Origin: Entonaema liquescens
Lineage: Eukaryota > Ascomycota > Sordariomycetes > Xylariales > Xylariaceae
Reading direction: 5' to 3'
DNA length: 64,000 nucleotides
Assembly (NCBI GenBank): GCA_902805475.1
Contig: CADCSX010000008.1
Coordinates: 2,214,001 to 2,278,000, forward strand
The first letter of the stretch is position 1. Each line of letters opens with the position of its first letter. Position numbers and translations under genes: made by a program. Below are positions 10,198 through 21,054 of this stretch, in pieces. Under the pieces are notes generated by a model that was given only the letters and a program-made list of their open reading frames with translations, had not been told where the DNA came from and made no database searches.

Positions 10198-12429
10198 TCA
10201 AGTAAGATTACGAACATGCGTATTAAACACATCGTTTCGCCAGCCACCCGCTTCAAACTGCTCGATGCGATCACCAGCTCGAGACGCCTCCTCGTGCCAG
10301 ATCTTAACGACGCTGCCTGGGGCATAGACCCCCTTGAAAACACCCCGACCTGGCTGTTCGACACCCACTCTCGTGTATAGATCAGGATCCTCTTCAGGTA
10401 CCAGTCTCGCTGCAACAGCCCTGATGAAAGTCCACAGGTCCTTCGGATCGGCGATCCTCGTCGCGCGTAGACGTTCGCGAGCAAACAACAATTCACGGTT
10501 CGCGGCGTGGAGCAGATCGCTGATGGCGGTAGCAAGCTGAGCTTCCATCGTCGCCTTGAGGATGGGGCGGAGCACTGGCTTAATGATCCAGCTTAGCCAG
10601 GAAAATTTACTCTTCCGGAGCTTGTAGTTTAACTTATGTACCCTGACCTTTACGCCGCGTAGCGTTAGGATCTGTTCCAGGCGCTCGCGGCAGATCTCCA
10701 CTTCGAGGTGGATATCGATGCCGCGCTCGTCTAGCGCAAAACTCGCGATGCCTTCATCGGCTAGATGGAATAGCCCGCTATGAGCACGTAGCCAAAAACC
10801 GACTTCGTCTGCACGTGCCGAAAGTCCGTCTATCTTGATGAGCATGAGATTCTTCATGCTAGCATTGGTTCGGAAGCGGGCTTTGCGGATTTCCACGTCG
10901 TTATACGTTTCAATCTTTAACCTGTACGGGAGGAACGACGTGTTATTCACTGTAATTCCGGGTTCAATAATGAGGTTTTCCAGTAACAGATCGACTGCTG
11001 GTGTGCTGACTTCGAGACGCGGAATTGGTACGTGCTGAACGGCACTGATGATAAGCGGAATGAAGACATTTAGCGCGTCATGAATCAATTCTGTATTCGT
11101 AGCTGAGTCGGTGGGAGAAAGGACACCAAAGATACGAAGAGTAGTGGTTGTTAGATTATGGATATCTTCGTCTTTGGCCACGCTTTGGAACGTAACAGAT
11201 AGCTGTTGTAATAGTTCATCGATATCTTGTTTCAGACTACTCTCTGATCCGACATTCTTGCTCTTTTCTCTCAGCTCCCGGAGTTTCTCATCTGCATTGG
11301 AAAAGAATTCGGGGTCCATAAGGAGCTTCTGCAAGCTGTCACCGAAGTCCTGTAGCAAATTCTCAAACTCGGGATCATTGTCCTTATGGCCCATAACCTT
11401 CTTCAAAAGTTCTTCGCACTTCTCCCATTCATTCTTATCACCGAAGCTCTTAACAAATTCCCAAAGATTGGTGAGGGCACGATCCGTCTCCCGATTTTCC
11501 TGGACGTCGTCCTGGGCAACTTCGACTAGTTGTTCAGCGGCTCTCGAGTAGACAATAGCGTAACGTTTGATGAGCAGTGAGAGTGTTGATACGGAGTCCG
11601 AGTAGTCTTTGCGTTTGCGGAGGTTAAGTACTGCATGCTGTAAACGCTTTAAGAGTGTCTGGCCCTCATCACCAGAAAGCTTGTCTTTGGCACTTTCGAC
11701 TGTAGCGCTTGCGACTTCAGCACCTTGGCTCGCAACAACCTTACCGGCGTCTTCGAACTCGTCCTCAAGGTCTTGAGCTGTCGGTGGCTGGCCGTCACTA
11801 GTAGTTGCCGACTCGGCTATGCTTTGCTGTTCCTCATGCGACGGCTCTAACTGCTTGCCTACTTCCTTAGCAGCACTACTCAAGGCGAAGGCAGAATCTC
11901 TAAAGACTTCGCGGCCGACTATATTGAGATCATGAAGGAATGTCCTAAAATCGGGGTTCGTAAGTAGTAGCGATCCAACGGTGCGCACACTTTGGTACGC
12001 AGCAGCAATGTCAGCCTTTGTTTTAGTTTTCTTGGCCCTTGCGCTGAGATCGTCCACGTCGATGGATATTCTACTTTTCGTTAAGAACCAAATGAGATCT
12101 TGGAGTTGATCCTTGCCGTTTTTATGCTGCAGTAGGGTGATGAATTGCTGCAGCCATAGCTTGGTTAGACGCACCAAACGGCGACCGCTGTCGGAGAGGT
12201 CTGGGTTCTCGGGATTCAAGAAGTCGCTTGCTAATAGAGTACGCAGGTTAACAATGGTTTGTTCAGTAGTCGGCATGTAACCTTTAGTTAAAGCCCTGAG
12301 CATCTGGTAGCTATGAAGCTTCCGATACAGCTCCCGCTGCAGGTGAGTGTCCTGCTCATATTGAGGGAGTAATGGTTCTCGCTCAGGGTCAGTGCCCTTC
12401 TTTTTTAATCCAAAGCAAGAAGATAGCAT
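10198..12429 (-). CDS. DUF5923/DUF4449 BPI-like (putative TULIP lipid-binding) protein, 743 aa
   Basis: A single uninterrupted exon opens with MLSSCFGLKKK and ends at TGA 10200-10198. The helical N-terminal two thirds, with YRKLHSYQMLRALTKGYMPT, YQSVRTVGSLLLTNPDFR and a Glu/Lys-rich stretch, matches fungal DUF5923. The C-terminal third, with INNTSFLPYRLKI-like and ADEVGFWLRAHSG segments, matches DUF4449, often annotated as bactericidal permeability-increasing-protein-like. Such domains are expected to bind lipids, but I know of no established reaction. No signal peptide or membrane helix is visible. The Cys near the start (residue 5) could be acylated, which is speculation. Length is normal for the family and the frame is clean. 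Confidence 0.85.
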   Translation of the reverse strand: MLSSCFGLKKKGTDPEREPLLPQYEQDTHLQRELYRKLHSYQMLRALTKGYMPTTEQTIVNLRTLLASDFLNPENPDLSDSGRRLVRLTKLWLQQFITLLQHKNGKDQLQDLIWFLTKSRISIDVDDLSARAKKTKTKADIAAAYQSVRTVGSLLLTNPDFRTFLHDLNIVGREVFRDSAFALSSAAKEVGKQLEPSHEEQQSIAESATTSDGQPPTAQDLEDEFEDAGKVVASQGAEVASATVESAKDKLSGDEGQTLLKRLQHAVLNLRKRKDYSDSVSTLSLLIKRYAIVYSRAAEQLVEVAQDDVQENRETDRALTNLWEFVKSFGDKNEWEKCEELLKKVMGHKDNDPEFENLLQDFGDSLQKLLMDPEFFSNADEKLRELREKSKNVGSESSLKQDIDELLQQLSVTFQSVAKDEDIHNLTTTTLRIFGVLSPTDSATNTELIHDALNVFIPLIISAVQHVPIPRLEVSTPAVDLLLENLIIEPGITVNNTSFLPYRLKIETYNDVEIRKARFRTNASMKNLMLIKIDGLSARADEVGFWLRAHSGLFHLADEGIASFALDERGIDIHLEVEICRERLEQILTLRGVKVRVHKLNYKLRKSKFSWLSWIIKPVLRPILKATMEAQLATAISDLLHAANRELLFARERLRATRIADPKDLWTFIRAVAARLVPEEDPDLYTRVGVEQPGRGVFKGVYAPGSVVKIWHEEASRAGDRIEQFEAGGWRNDVFNTHVRNLT

Positions 12430-14008
12430 TGTCGTTAGCTGACCTTAAGCATGTCCCTCTGGAGGATTGTCCTTCTTTTCCTCCTTCCTGGTGGAAATGG
12501 TGATGGGTTGTAATACATTGATGGTGACATTTTGGAAAAGAGACAGTCTTGACGAATAAATGACGTCTACGTGGAGAACGTATCGAGTTTAAGCTGCCAG
12601 CTCAGGGATTAAAGCCACGGTACTTTGGTACTTGTAGCTGGTTAGACCGGAACTATTCCGACTTATAATGCATGCCAAGACATATAGCTCGAAGCTTAAT
12701 ATTCTGCTCCGGCTCTTCTTCCCTTCCTCCCTTCCAATTACGAAGGCTTCATCTTTTCTCATCTATAACTTCACGTCCTCAACAAAGTGAACCGAATGGA
12801 CTCCTTACTAACTCCGACACTACCATGTAATGAGATATCTAACTTAGGTAACAGAGAAACCAACTGCGTCGCATTGGGCTCCATTACCATAAAACAGACA
12901 TGTCAAAACCAACGCCTTATACCCAAAGTGGGAAAGGTTTACGAGATGGCGGCAGGACTGTCGTCCCGGTTGTCTGACCACTCCTGGCCTTGCTGCCTTG
13001 TTAGAGATTCTAGATTAACATTGTGTGCAACGTGCTACGCTATGCACAACATCGTGGCAGTGCACTACAGTCCCACCAATCAGCCTGGTGCCTTTCACTC
13101 ACGACTTCACATAACAGGATCTTCATATATGCATATTTTAGTCTGCCAAACGAGGGTTTCAGTGCGGCTGAGAAGCCAGCCCACAACGACACGTAAGCTA
13201 AGCGAGCCTGTAGTATCGACGGGAATGTCTTCAGAGAAGCAAGAAGGTGCCACGAAATCCTGGTGGTAGCCGAGACCTTAAGTTTACCGATACATAGGGT
13301 ATTCTGCATGTCTTAAGGGGCTATCTACATCGATTCGCCGCGAATCAGACCCCAAAGCTGTTTGTCTCGCTGTATCTATACAGAAGTATGACAACGCTCC
13401 CGCAAATCCGCGGGCTCCGGCGGCCGTCCACGGGTATGACTACACCTATCGCCTCAAAGTGTATACGCCATTAGAGCGCGTATCACCATATACGTAGCCA
13501 ATTTGTATAGATGAGATTTCTATTCTAGTTCTCGTAGGAACAACATACCCCCCATAACGCAAGATGGGCATCCTGATCTTTGTAACCGACAGAAAATAGA
13601 ACTATTCAGAAGATACTACCCACTCTCACGATAGGCTCGATAACGAAAAATTATCTCAACTAGGCAATTCGCCGACCCGCAACGTCTTACCCTCGCTTTC
13701 GCCTCTATGCGCTACTCGCGAGTATGACTAGACATGTCTCTAATTCAGTCCGGCCCTCCTTTAGGCTGAGCCGCATATGAAGTAGGTATCCAGACTGATA
13801 TAAACCTTTGTGAAACCCATACCCTTGGAACCCGCGGTCTTGCTCTTCCATCTTGTAATCTTTTAACTAATAACACATTTATTTTCTACCGTGAGAACTG
13901 TTTTACTCCCTCTGAGTTTTGTCTGTTTCATTATAGAGCCATTTGCGCCTGGCTGCCCTGTAATATCCCTTTGGCTCGCCTTCGATCGACTTGAATCCCG
14001 TTCCCACA
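12430..14008. other. Intergenic between divergent genes
   Basis: About 1.6 kb separates the BPI-like and RTA1 genes. A 160-codon open frame at 12787-13269 has no ATG-anchored homology and unremarkable composition, so I treat it as chance. No repeats or RNA genes seen. Confidence 0.5.
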
Positions 14009-15237
14009 ATGAGTGACCAAGCCGGGTCTGACGCCAGTGCCAGCGGCGACGACCTCGCCAACGTCGCCATCTCCTTCAAGGACTGCACGCCAGAAATATG
14101 CCCCTACGACCAGTCTTTTTATATGTACCGCATCGACCTAGCGCCCAACGCAGTTTTCCTAGCACTTTTCGGTGCTTCCCTCATCGGCTTCCTCGCCGTC
14201 TTTGCTTTCACCCGACGTGGCGGCATGTTTACCATAGCTATGGTCCTCGGCCTCATCTGTGAGATACTGGGCTACGCCGGCCGGATCATGAGCTGGCAGA
14301 ACCAGTGGTCTGAGAACGGGTTCCTGATGCAAATCTGCGTATGTGGTGATACACAACCCTCTGCTGGCCACTATATGGAGGCGATGACTGACTCGTGTGT
14401 TTCTTGTAGTGTCTAACCATCGCCCCGGCGTTTCTTGCCGCTGGCATCTACCTGTGTATCCGGAAGATAGTGTTCGCCTTCGGGCCCGAGAACTCGCGGA
14501 TCCCGCCCAAGTACTACACTCGCATCGTATGTCTCACACCCCTCACCCCCTTTTTGGCCAATAATGACCCAGGAGTCCACTAACGCTTAATCTCACAGTT
14601 CATCCCCTGTGACATCATCTCCCTCATCCTGCAAGCCGCCGGCGGTGGCCTTGCCGCCTCCGCCTTCCACACGGGCGAGGCCACAGATACAGGCGATAAC
14701 ATCATGATCGCCGGTCTAGCCTTCCAAGTCTTCACACTCCTGGTATTCATGGCGCTATCGACCGACTTCCTAATCAACACGCTTCGTCGACGTCGGGCCC
14801 TCGGTTCCGCCGCCGCGCTCGACCAGGACCCCGCGCTCGTCGCGATGCGTCGGTCGTGGATGTTCAAGGCGTTTCCGTTCGCGCTCGCGCTCAGTACCGT
14901 CTGCATCTTCTGGCGCAGCGTGTTCCGCGTCGCCGAGCTGAGCAACGGCTGGACGGGGTCGCTGATGGGTCGCCAGGACCTGTTCGTCGGCTTCGAGGGC
15001 GTCATGATTACCGTCGCCGTCTTGGTTCTTAATGTTTTCCACCCGAGCCTGTGTTTCGGCGAGATTATGGGTCGGAAGTTTGGTACCCCCAATAACAAGG
15101 ATGATGGGACTTCTCGCGGAGACGTCCGTCAGAGCGATTCCGAGATGCTCCCCGAAGCTAAACCTAGCACTGCCACTAGTTTCACTGATGTTCATGGTAG
15201 TAGTCTGAATACGAATGACGTTGAGCGCGGAGTTTGA
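14009..15237 (+). CDS. RTA1-like seven-transmembrane protein (lipid-translocating exporter family)
   Basis: Exons 14009-14338, 14410-14526 and 14599-15237 join in phase 0 each time, giving 361 residues. Seven hydrophobic segments follow a polar N-terminus; the first is NAVFLALFGASLIGFLAVFA. Family hallmarks include ICEILGYAGR, YLCIRKIVF, RIFIPCDIISLILQAAGGG, the IFWRSVFRVAEL segment and a C-terminal FHPSLCFGEIMG. RTA1/Rsb1-family proteins act in fungal plasma membranes and are linked to sphingoid-base or lipid export and to stress or drug tolerance. The ligand of this one is unknown. The ATG at 14009 is chosen because an in-frame frame extension to 13991 begins with TTG only. The cytosolic tail is Ser/Thr-rich. 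Confidence 0.93.
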
Positions 15238-16159
15238 AGACGGCTTGACTGGTTTGAAGTTCAAGAGTTATGGCGTTCCATAGATAAATGGGCATGTGAA
15301 CTAGTTGGATATACCTTTGATCATCTGCGAGGCGTTTTAGATTTTCTTTTAGTTTTAAATACCTAGAATTTAGACGGAGCAATATAATAACATTCAATTC
15401 AACTATTTTCACAGGGCAATATTGATGACCTATATGTAACTCGTCTGTAAGATGCGAGATGGAAAGGTAGCTTAATTATATATATAATTCGTGTCCTCTC
15501 GGGAGTTATGGAAAAGATAGTATCATCACGATCACGGATTTTTAAATAAGCAATAAAGCTCTTAAAAGAGATATTGTATGCATTCACTGAGCTATTCAGC
15601 TATTTTCCTAGCGTAGACTGCAAATACTTCCTGAACATGGTCCCGCGAGGCTTTTTGGTTATCCTTTATGAGGGTGGTGGACTGCATATAGATAAATAGT
15701 AAATGCAAGTGCCTCGTCCTATTTAATAGTTAACCGACTCCTAATATTATGCTGCGGGCAGCGACTTTGATCTTCTGTTTAAATTCTTCTTTCTTCCAAT
15801 TATAAGCCGACGATGTGGCTTAAGTCCGCCTCTTGAAGTTAACTCTACCGACACTCCTGTCTGGTAGGTCTCATATTTCCAGCGTACCAGCGCCCGATCA
15901 AAAAGATCGTGGGCGTCGTAAAGCCCATGAACAGGTGCCCAGTCCATAAGTGTTGCTGGGTACCCTGTCACAAAGATGGATACTGCCATGACCTCTCATG
16001 GAGATAAATAAGTAGGCTGAAATAATCATGGAAGATCATGATTTGCCTAGCTAATGTAACACGACGAAGTTGAAGAAAGGGGAAGAAAAGGGCTAAGTAC
16101 GAAGTCTACAAGGGGGTTGGTAGATGTGCGTTTGCTGTGTAAGTAAACTACGGGGTTGC
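15238..16159. other. Intergenic, convergent; one dubious small frame inside
   Basis: AT-rich DNA lies between the RTA1 gene and the Red1-like gene. Apart from the small minus-strand frame listed separately (15747-15989), nothing is recognisable. Confidence 0.5.
15747..15989 (-). CDS. Possible small protein, 80 aa, unrecognised
   Basis: An ATG-started minus-strand frame runs from 15989 to a TAA at 15747. It opens MAVSIFVTGYPATLMDW and ends in a basic tail (GRKKNLNRRSKSLPAA). Composition is protein-like, but I recognise no family, and it may be chance or a remnant of a longer gene. No obvious intron extends it. Confidence 0.25.
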   Translation of the reverse strand: MAVSIFVTGYPATLMDWAPVHGLYDAHDLFDRALVRWKYETYQTGVSVELTSRGGLKPHRRLIIGRKKNLNRRSKSLPAA

Positions 16160-19100
16160 TTAACTGCTGCCAGCATCGAGTGGCAAAATTTTGGACTTGT
16201 CCTCGAGGAATTCTTGTCTGTGCTTGACGATAGCTTTGGTGATGCGATCGAAGTCCTTAACTTTGTTGGCCTTTAATTCATTAAGAACTTTCCTTAAGCC
16301 CTCAATGAATCTGTTTCTCGTTTCACCGGTGAACATGTCCGAGGAGCCGAGCTGCGTAATGATCTCGGCATCTAAACCAAATGACCATGAAGTCAGTTAT
16401 CCAAAGGGGGGGATGTTTCGTAGACAGGATCAAGTGATTAGGAACGTTAATTCAAAAACTCACCAGGAAGTACCATATTTTCAAAGTGCTGGAACTCGCA
16501 AGAATTACCGTTAGGACACTGTTCTCCAGCTAGCACATGCGGGCATAGTGGCCGCATGGGATCTATCCTAGAGCTATACGTCATTGACTTCAAGCCACCC
16601 GCTACTTCGTCGAAGTACTTGGGATGAAATCTATATGCACGAAAATATCCAAGAGGGCTATGATAAGAAAGCAGATCCTCTAATTGGGTCGGCTTTTCAG
16701 ACTCATCCTGGCTAGAAGTCAGTAAGGGGTGCTCATGAGAAGAGCTGTTCTGTACTTCTCCATTCGGGTTTTCGGGTGCGGACGAAGCCGGTTCCTCGCC
16801 CGGCTGAAACGGTCCAGTCCCATTTAGTACGTCGCCGCTAAGTTGCTCATCAGCGTATAGATTACTTTGCTCTTGTGGCGAGAGCGCCTTTGGTACATTA
16901 TTTTCAAGTCTCAGGGGACTATTGTGGTTAGGGAAGCCGGCATCGATTGTGGTCGGTAGGAACCATCATTGCTCGGAGAAGTCTCTCGAGAGGGTTTCTC
17001 AGGACCGTCTAGCTTAGATAGATCTTGTCTGTCAACCTGAACTTCTGAAATGTCGACCATTGAGTCGGGGATAGGCTGGCTCTCTTCAGTAGACATGGTC
17101 GCAGAATTACCCTGCAGAATTCCATCAATACCGCCGGCCTCGACCTGGGCGTCTCCATTGATTGCAGTAAAGTCTTGAGATGGTTGGATATCAGTAACAG
17201 GAGGCTCGTTGTCAGTAGACGTGGACTGAGATGGATCTAAATCAAGCTGGGCACCATTTGAATCAACTTGCTGGTCGGGCTGAGTCGAGTCTCCCTCCGT
17301 CATAGAAATGTCTGTCACTTCTTCAGAATTTGCCTGCTGCTCACTAGAAGGCTGTGACTCGACTTGATTTGGTTGCGAATTGGTTGTTGCTATAAATGTA
17401 TACATGTTAATATCCTAAAAACACGACACGGGGAACGATGCAACGCTAGACATGGTAACTAAACTCACTAGAAGAAACGGGTTGATTTTGTGTACTCATT
17501 TCGACGGACATAGGCTCTGCAGGAGTTGCTAACCGCTCCGCTTCGTCGGCTAGTCTGCGCCGTTCTTCCATGCTCGCTTGAATTTCAAGCTCAAGTCGAG
17601 CTGCTTGTGCAACGGCTTCCCTTAACCTGTCCTGTTTCTCCTTTAGGGTAGCTTCCACGGTTGGCAGTTCGTAGCTCACGATTCTATCGCGTCTCTTTAC
17701 GTCGGCCGCCTCAGCCCTCTTTTGCGCTGGAGAAATTTCTGAGACTTTAGTGGGCGTAGTCGATTCTGTTACTGAAGGTTGAGTCTGAGGCGACTGAGGA
17801 GCATTAGTCTTCTTTGCAGCCTTTTTGGCTTCGGCTTCAGCAATCAATCGCTTCGTTTCCTCGATCCTTTTATGTAATAGATCTAGCTTAGCTCCGTGCA
17901 CAGGTGGTGTTGGTGCAGTACTCGAGCTGGGACTCGAACGCTGCTTCCGGTTTAGGGAATCCGACAGTGGCGGAAACGCTGCTAGGGGAGTTTGCCGGGG
18001 ATGATTGATTATTTCATTGGATGAGTTGGGCTCATCGGTAGGGGAAGCGATATCCATCTCAACATCCTCATCGTCGCTAACATCAATGATTAAGGTTTCC
18101 TGGGTGCGGGTCCGCTTGAGTGTGCCGGTAAGAGTTGAGTAGTTATCAAAGTCCGATGCTACCGGTCGCTTTAGATTGCGATTACTCGGCTGTGTTGATT
18201 GAGTAGTCAGAAACAAACCCGGATACCTCCATCTCTTGACAAGCTTGCCTCCGTAGATGCAGAGCGCCGATTTGCTTCTGGGGCGGGTACCGCAACTGTA
18301 CTAGCGTTCGTGGACGATTCCATTTTACTTGATATGGAAACTTTAGGTGGGTGTCTGGTAGGAATAGATAAAGGCGTCGTAGATTGAGCTATGTTTTCAG
18401 CAGCTAGCTTTTCGGCGAGGGCCTTCTCCTGTGCTTTCTTCAACTTGGCAAGCTTTTGGTGAAGAAGTGCGTTAGTCTCGGCTCGTGTTTTTGGTTTCGC
18501 CGGAGAGGAATTCGTAGAAGTTACAGCGCCCGCATTAGTTGAGGTTGGTTGAGATGGTGGTGTTGATGCAGGAGGCTGGACGGCACTTGCGGTCTTCTGT
18601 GCCTTTGCTGCTAATTTCCGGGCAATTTTGTCTTTCCGTTCCTCAGCGGCAGTCTTTTTAGTTGGCTTGATATTGTCAGTGGCACTAGTATCCATCGTAG
18701 TTTCGATCGTTGTAGATGTTTTTGGCTTTGATATAGTTGGGGACTGTTGAGTTTTGGTATTTTGCGACTCGGGTGTAGCCTGAGAGGGGTTGGAGGAAGC
18801 AGCTGGAACCTTTTGCTCACTTTGAGTCTTTTGTGCTGCAGTGGGTTTTGGTATTGAAGCTTCCAGGCCCAAATCAGTGAACAAGCCCTTGATGAGCTTC
18901 TCATCAAATCCTTCCTCGATATAGTCTTGATATCGAACCTTCAAGGGCCATAAGCCAAGGATTGCTTCCTGTGCCTTCTTTTTTGCTTCAGCTACAGAAC
19001 GGAAAGAACGGACTACAGCATCTTGCGTTGAGTTAGAAGACGTCCCATTTGCCAATGGAGTCTCAACTAATGGCTGCTGTGGGGGTGCCATATTTATCCC

Positions 19101-19966
19101 CGGTAAAGATTGTATCGGGTTTTGAGTGTTTGGTATTTCTAGTGGCCATTAGATATGCTCAAAGATAACTGATATATGTATTGTGACTTACGCTTAATTC
19201 CATGAGCCGCAGGTTTGCTCACTGACACTCTACGCTGAATCTCTCTAGGAGACAGGTAGGGAGAGTAAGAACCAGACCTCTCGCGTTCTTGGTAAGAAGG
19301 TTCCCAGTCTTCGTCCGGGGAATACTCTCGTTCGACGGCAGGAAGCGATGTAGATGTACTATTGATGACGGCTTCGCCTCGAGGTGTTGTATCATCATAT
19401 ATGGATGACCCATCCGCGTCCCCAACACTCCCATTCTCATTCCCCATTACGCTAGGGGGTCGAGGAGATGGAGGGGTTGGTACTGCGATATTAGTGGTAT
19501 CCTTAGGCTCATATAGATCCTCAAATTCGCCCTCGCTAAGTTCCCCCTCTTCCGGAGTAGGTTTTTGCATTTGGGATGGTACAGGCAGATCTCGTTTCTC
19601 CATGGTGCTTTTCTGAGAATTAATCTGCTTAGCCGTAACGACAGGGTGATTACCTGCCGATTGCGTTGGAAGCTGTAATGCAGGTTGTGATTGAGGATTC
19701 CAGATACTATTATTTTCGGGTCGATATGGCGTAGGTGGTAAAGAGTTACTCATTCCTAGGCCGGGTATATTGCTTGCATTATATTGAAAAGAATTATGGG
19801 CGGTTGCGTAGTTGCCCCCGGCAGCGACTGGTTGTTGGAAAGCCCCATAGTAAGGTGGTTGAGCATTTAGGGGAGGAAGTGACTGTTGGCCGAATGGTGG
19901 GAGAGGTTGCGAATGAGGTTGTTGGCCCTGATATGGGCCATACCTATAAGGATGCTCTGACATCAT
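16160..19966 (-). CDS. C3H1 zinc-finger protein of the Red1/ZFC3H1 family (nuclear exosome adaptor), with two frame breaks
   Basis: Exons 19966-19192, 19138-17469, 17389-16464 and 16371-16160. The N-terminus is Pro/Gln-rich and disordered, followed by an acidic EEGELSEGEFEDLYEP stretch, an RSVAEAKKKAQEAILGLWPL helix, Lys/Ala-rich coils and an IIDVSDDEDVEMDI acidic patch. The C-terminus holds SPLGYFRAYRFHPKYFDEV, TYSSRIDPMRPLCPH and a CX8CX5CX3H finger, as in the putative zinc-finger domain of S. pombe Red1 and human ZFC3H1. Those proteins scaffold MTREC/PAXT, which passes nuclear RNAs to the exosome. Exons 2 and 3 are each one base short of phase. The homology or composition changes frame at 18211-18225 (GIPGLFLTTQ if a C is added) and near 16941-16949. 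Restored length would be about 1194 residues. It is divergent from the myosin gene. Confidence 0.85.
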
Positions 19967-21054
19967 GAAAAGAATCGACGCGATGCATGAAGAAGCCCGT
20001 TCGTAACGTTGAAGCAGTAGTTTAATATACTAGCTAAGGACAAGAGGATGGTCTAGGTAACGAATAGCTAGTCGCATAAGAGTCGCGTTTATGTATAAGT
20101 AGATGCTTATACTGGTCAATTAGTTTTATGGGATAAGAACAGGCGAAGGTGTCGGATGGAAAGTCTGATTGACATGGCAAGGGACTTTGACGCGTCTCCT
20201 TCAAAAGCGATAGATCGGCGGCGACGAGCAATGTTTGAATCTAGGGACGGAAAATTTAAGCGGCAAAGATTTCGGACCACCGAGATCAAAGACGGCGTAG
20301 ACAATGTATTACCAAAAACTTCTTTCACCGAATGCGAAAGATCAAGTTGATTTGGAATTGTACTTTAGTTTGTAGTACTTCCTATAATGATGAGAAGTAT
20401 TTGATAGATTTCAAGATTATTGTTCGTCAGTTGAACATTCTAACTACCTAACGTAATGGCCCAAGCGCTCTATATTACATAATGATTCTCGAGACCCACA
20501 AAGAAATACATACATCCATTGTAATCCATAAATCAAATGTGCCCCCGCTTTAAGTGTACCTATGTAACGAAGCTATCCGGGTACATACCTATGTACATAT
20601 ACCTAGGTACTTTAAGTACCCAAACCCCCACTTACCTAACATTCAGCCAGCACACTATGCGTGGAGATACGCTAAACCTGAGAGCTGTTTACTTTCCACA
20701 CCACCCGTTGCCATGTGCATTTGCATGTCAACAATTGCCTTCCTTCGTTTCGTAGTACTTGTCTCAACGACAACACCCGCATAGGAACTGGCTCTTTTCT
20801 TGGGCAATCTGCCTCTAATAATTCATTTGGAGACGTGGGTTCTGAATTGGTTTCGTTCGCTCAATACCAGCAATTGTTTTACCAGAAAATTCATCCTTGC
20901 TATATTCTATGGCATCGTGTCCTATGATACCAATCTCCGCATTTCACGTAGTAACGTTTAAATAACGACTACGGACGATAAACTACGACTAATGAAGCTG
21001 AGACTGAGCCAATGATACCTTGGAATCTTTATTTTGATATTGAATGCGTCCGAA
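19967..21054. other. Intergenic between divergent Red1-like and myosin genes
   Basis: About 1.1 kb with only short, unconvincing frames (for example 20156-20350). A cluster of TACCTAGGTA-like words lies at 20588-20622. It must contain both promoters. Confidence 0.55.

Noticed and set aside
12787..13269. 160-codon open frame on the plus strand in an intergenic region
   Set aside because: No recognisable domain, mixed composition, and a competing antisense frame. It is probably chance.
16925..16975. A 45-bp intron (donor GTTCCT, acceptor AATAG) explaining the second Red1-like frame change
   Set aside because: The branch-like site is good, but the resulting phase gives an immediate TGA.
18200..18240. 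A 37-bp intron explaining the frame change in the Red1-like gene
   Set aside because: It is too short for a fungal intron, and the join would put a stop codon in frame. A missing base fits better.
20156..20350. 64-codon charged frame between the Red1-like and myosin genes
   Set aside because: Short, with overlapping antisense frames and no homology that I can see.
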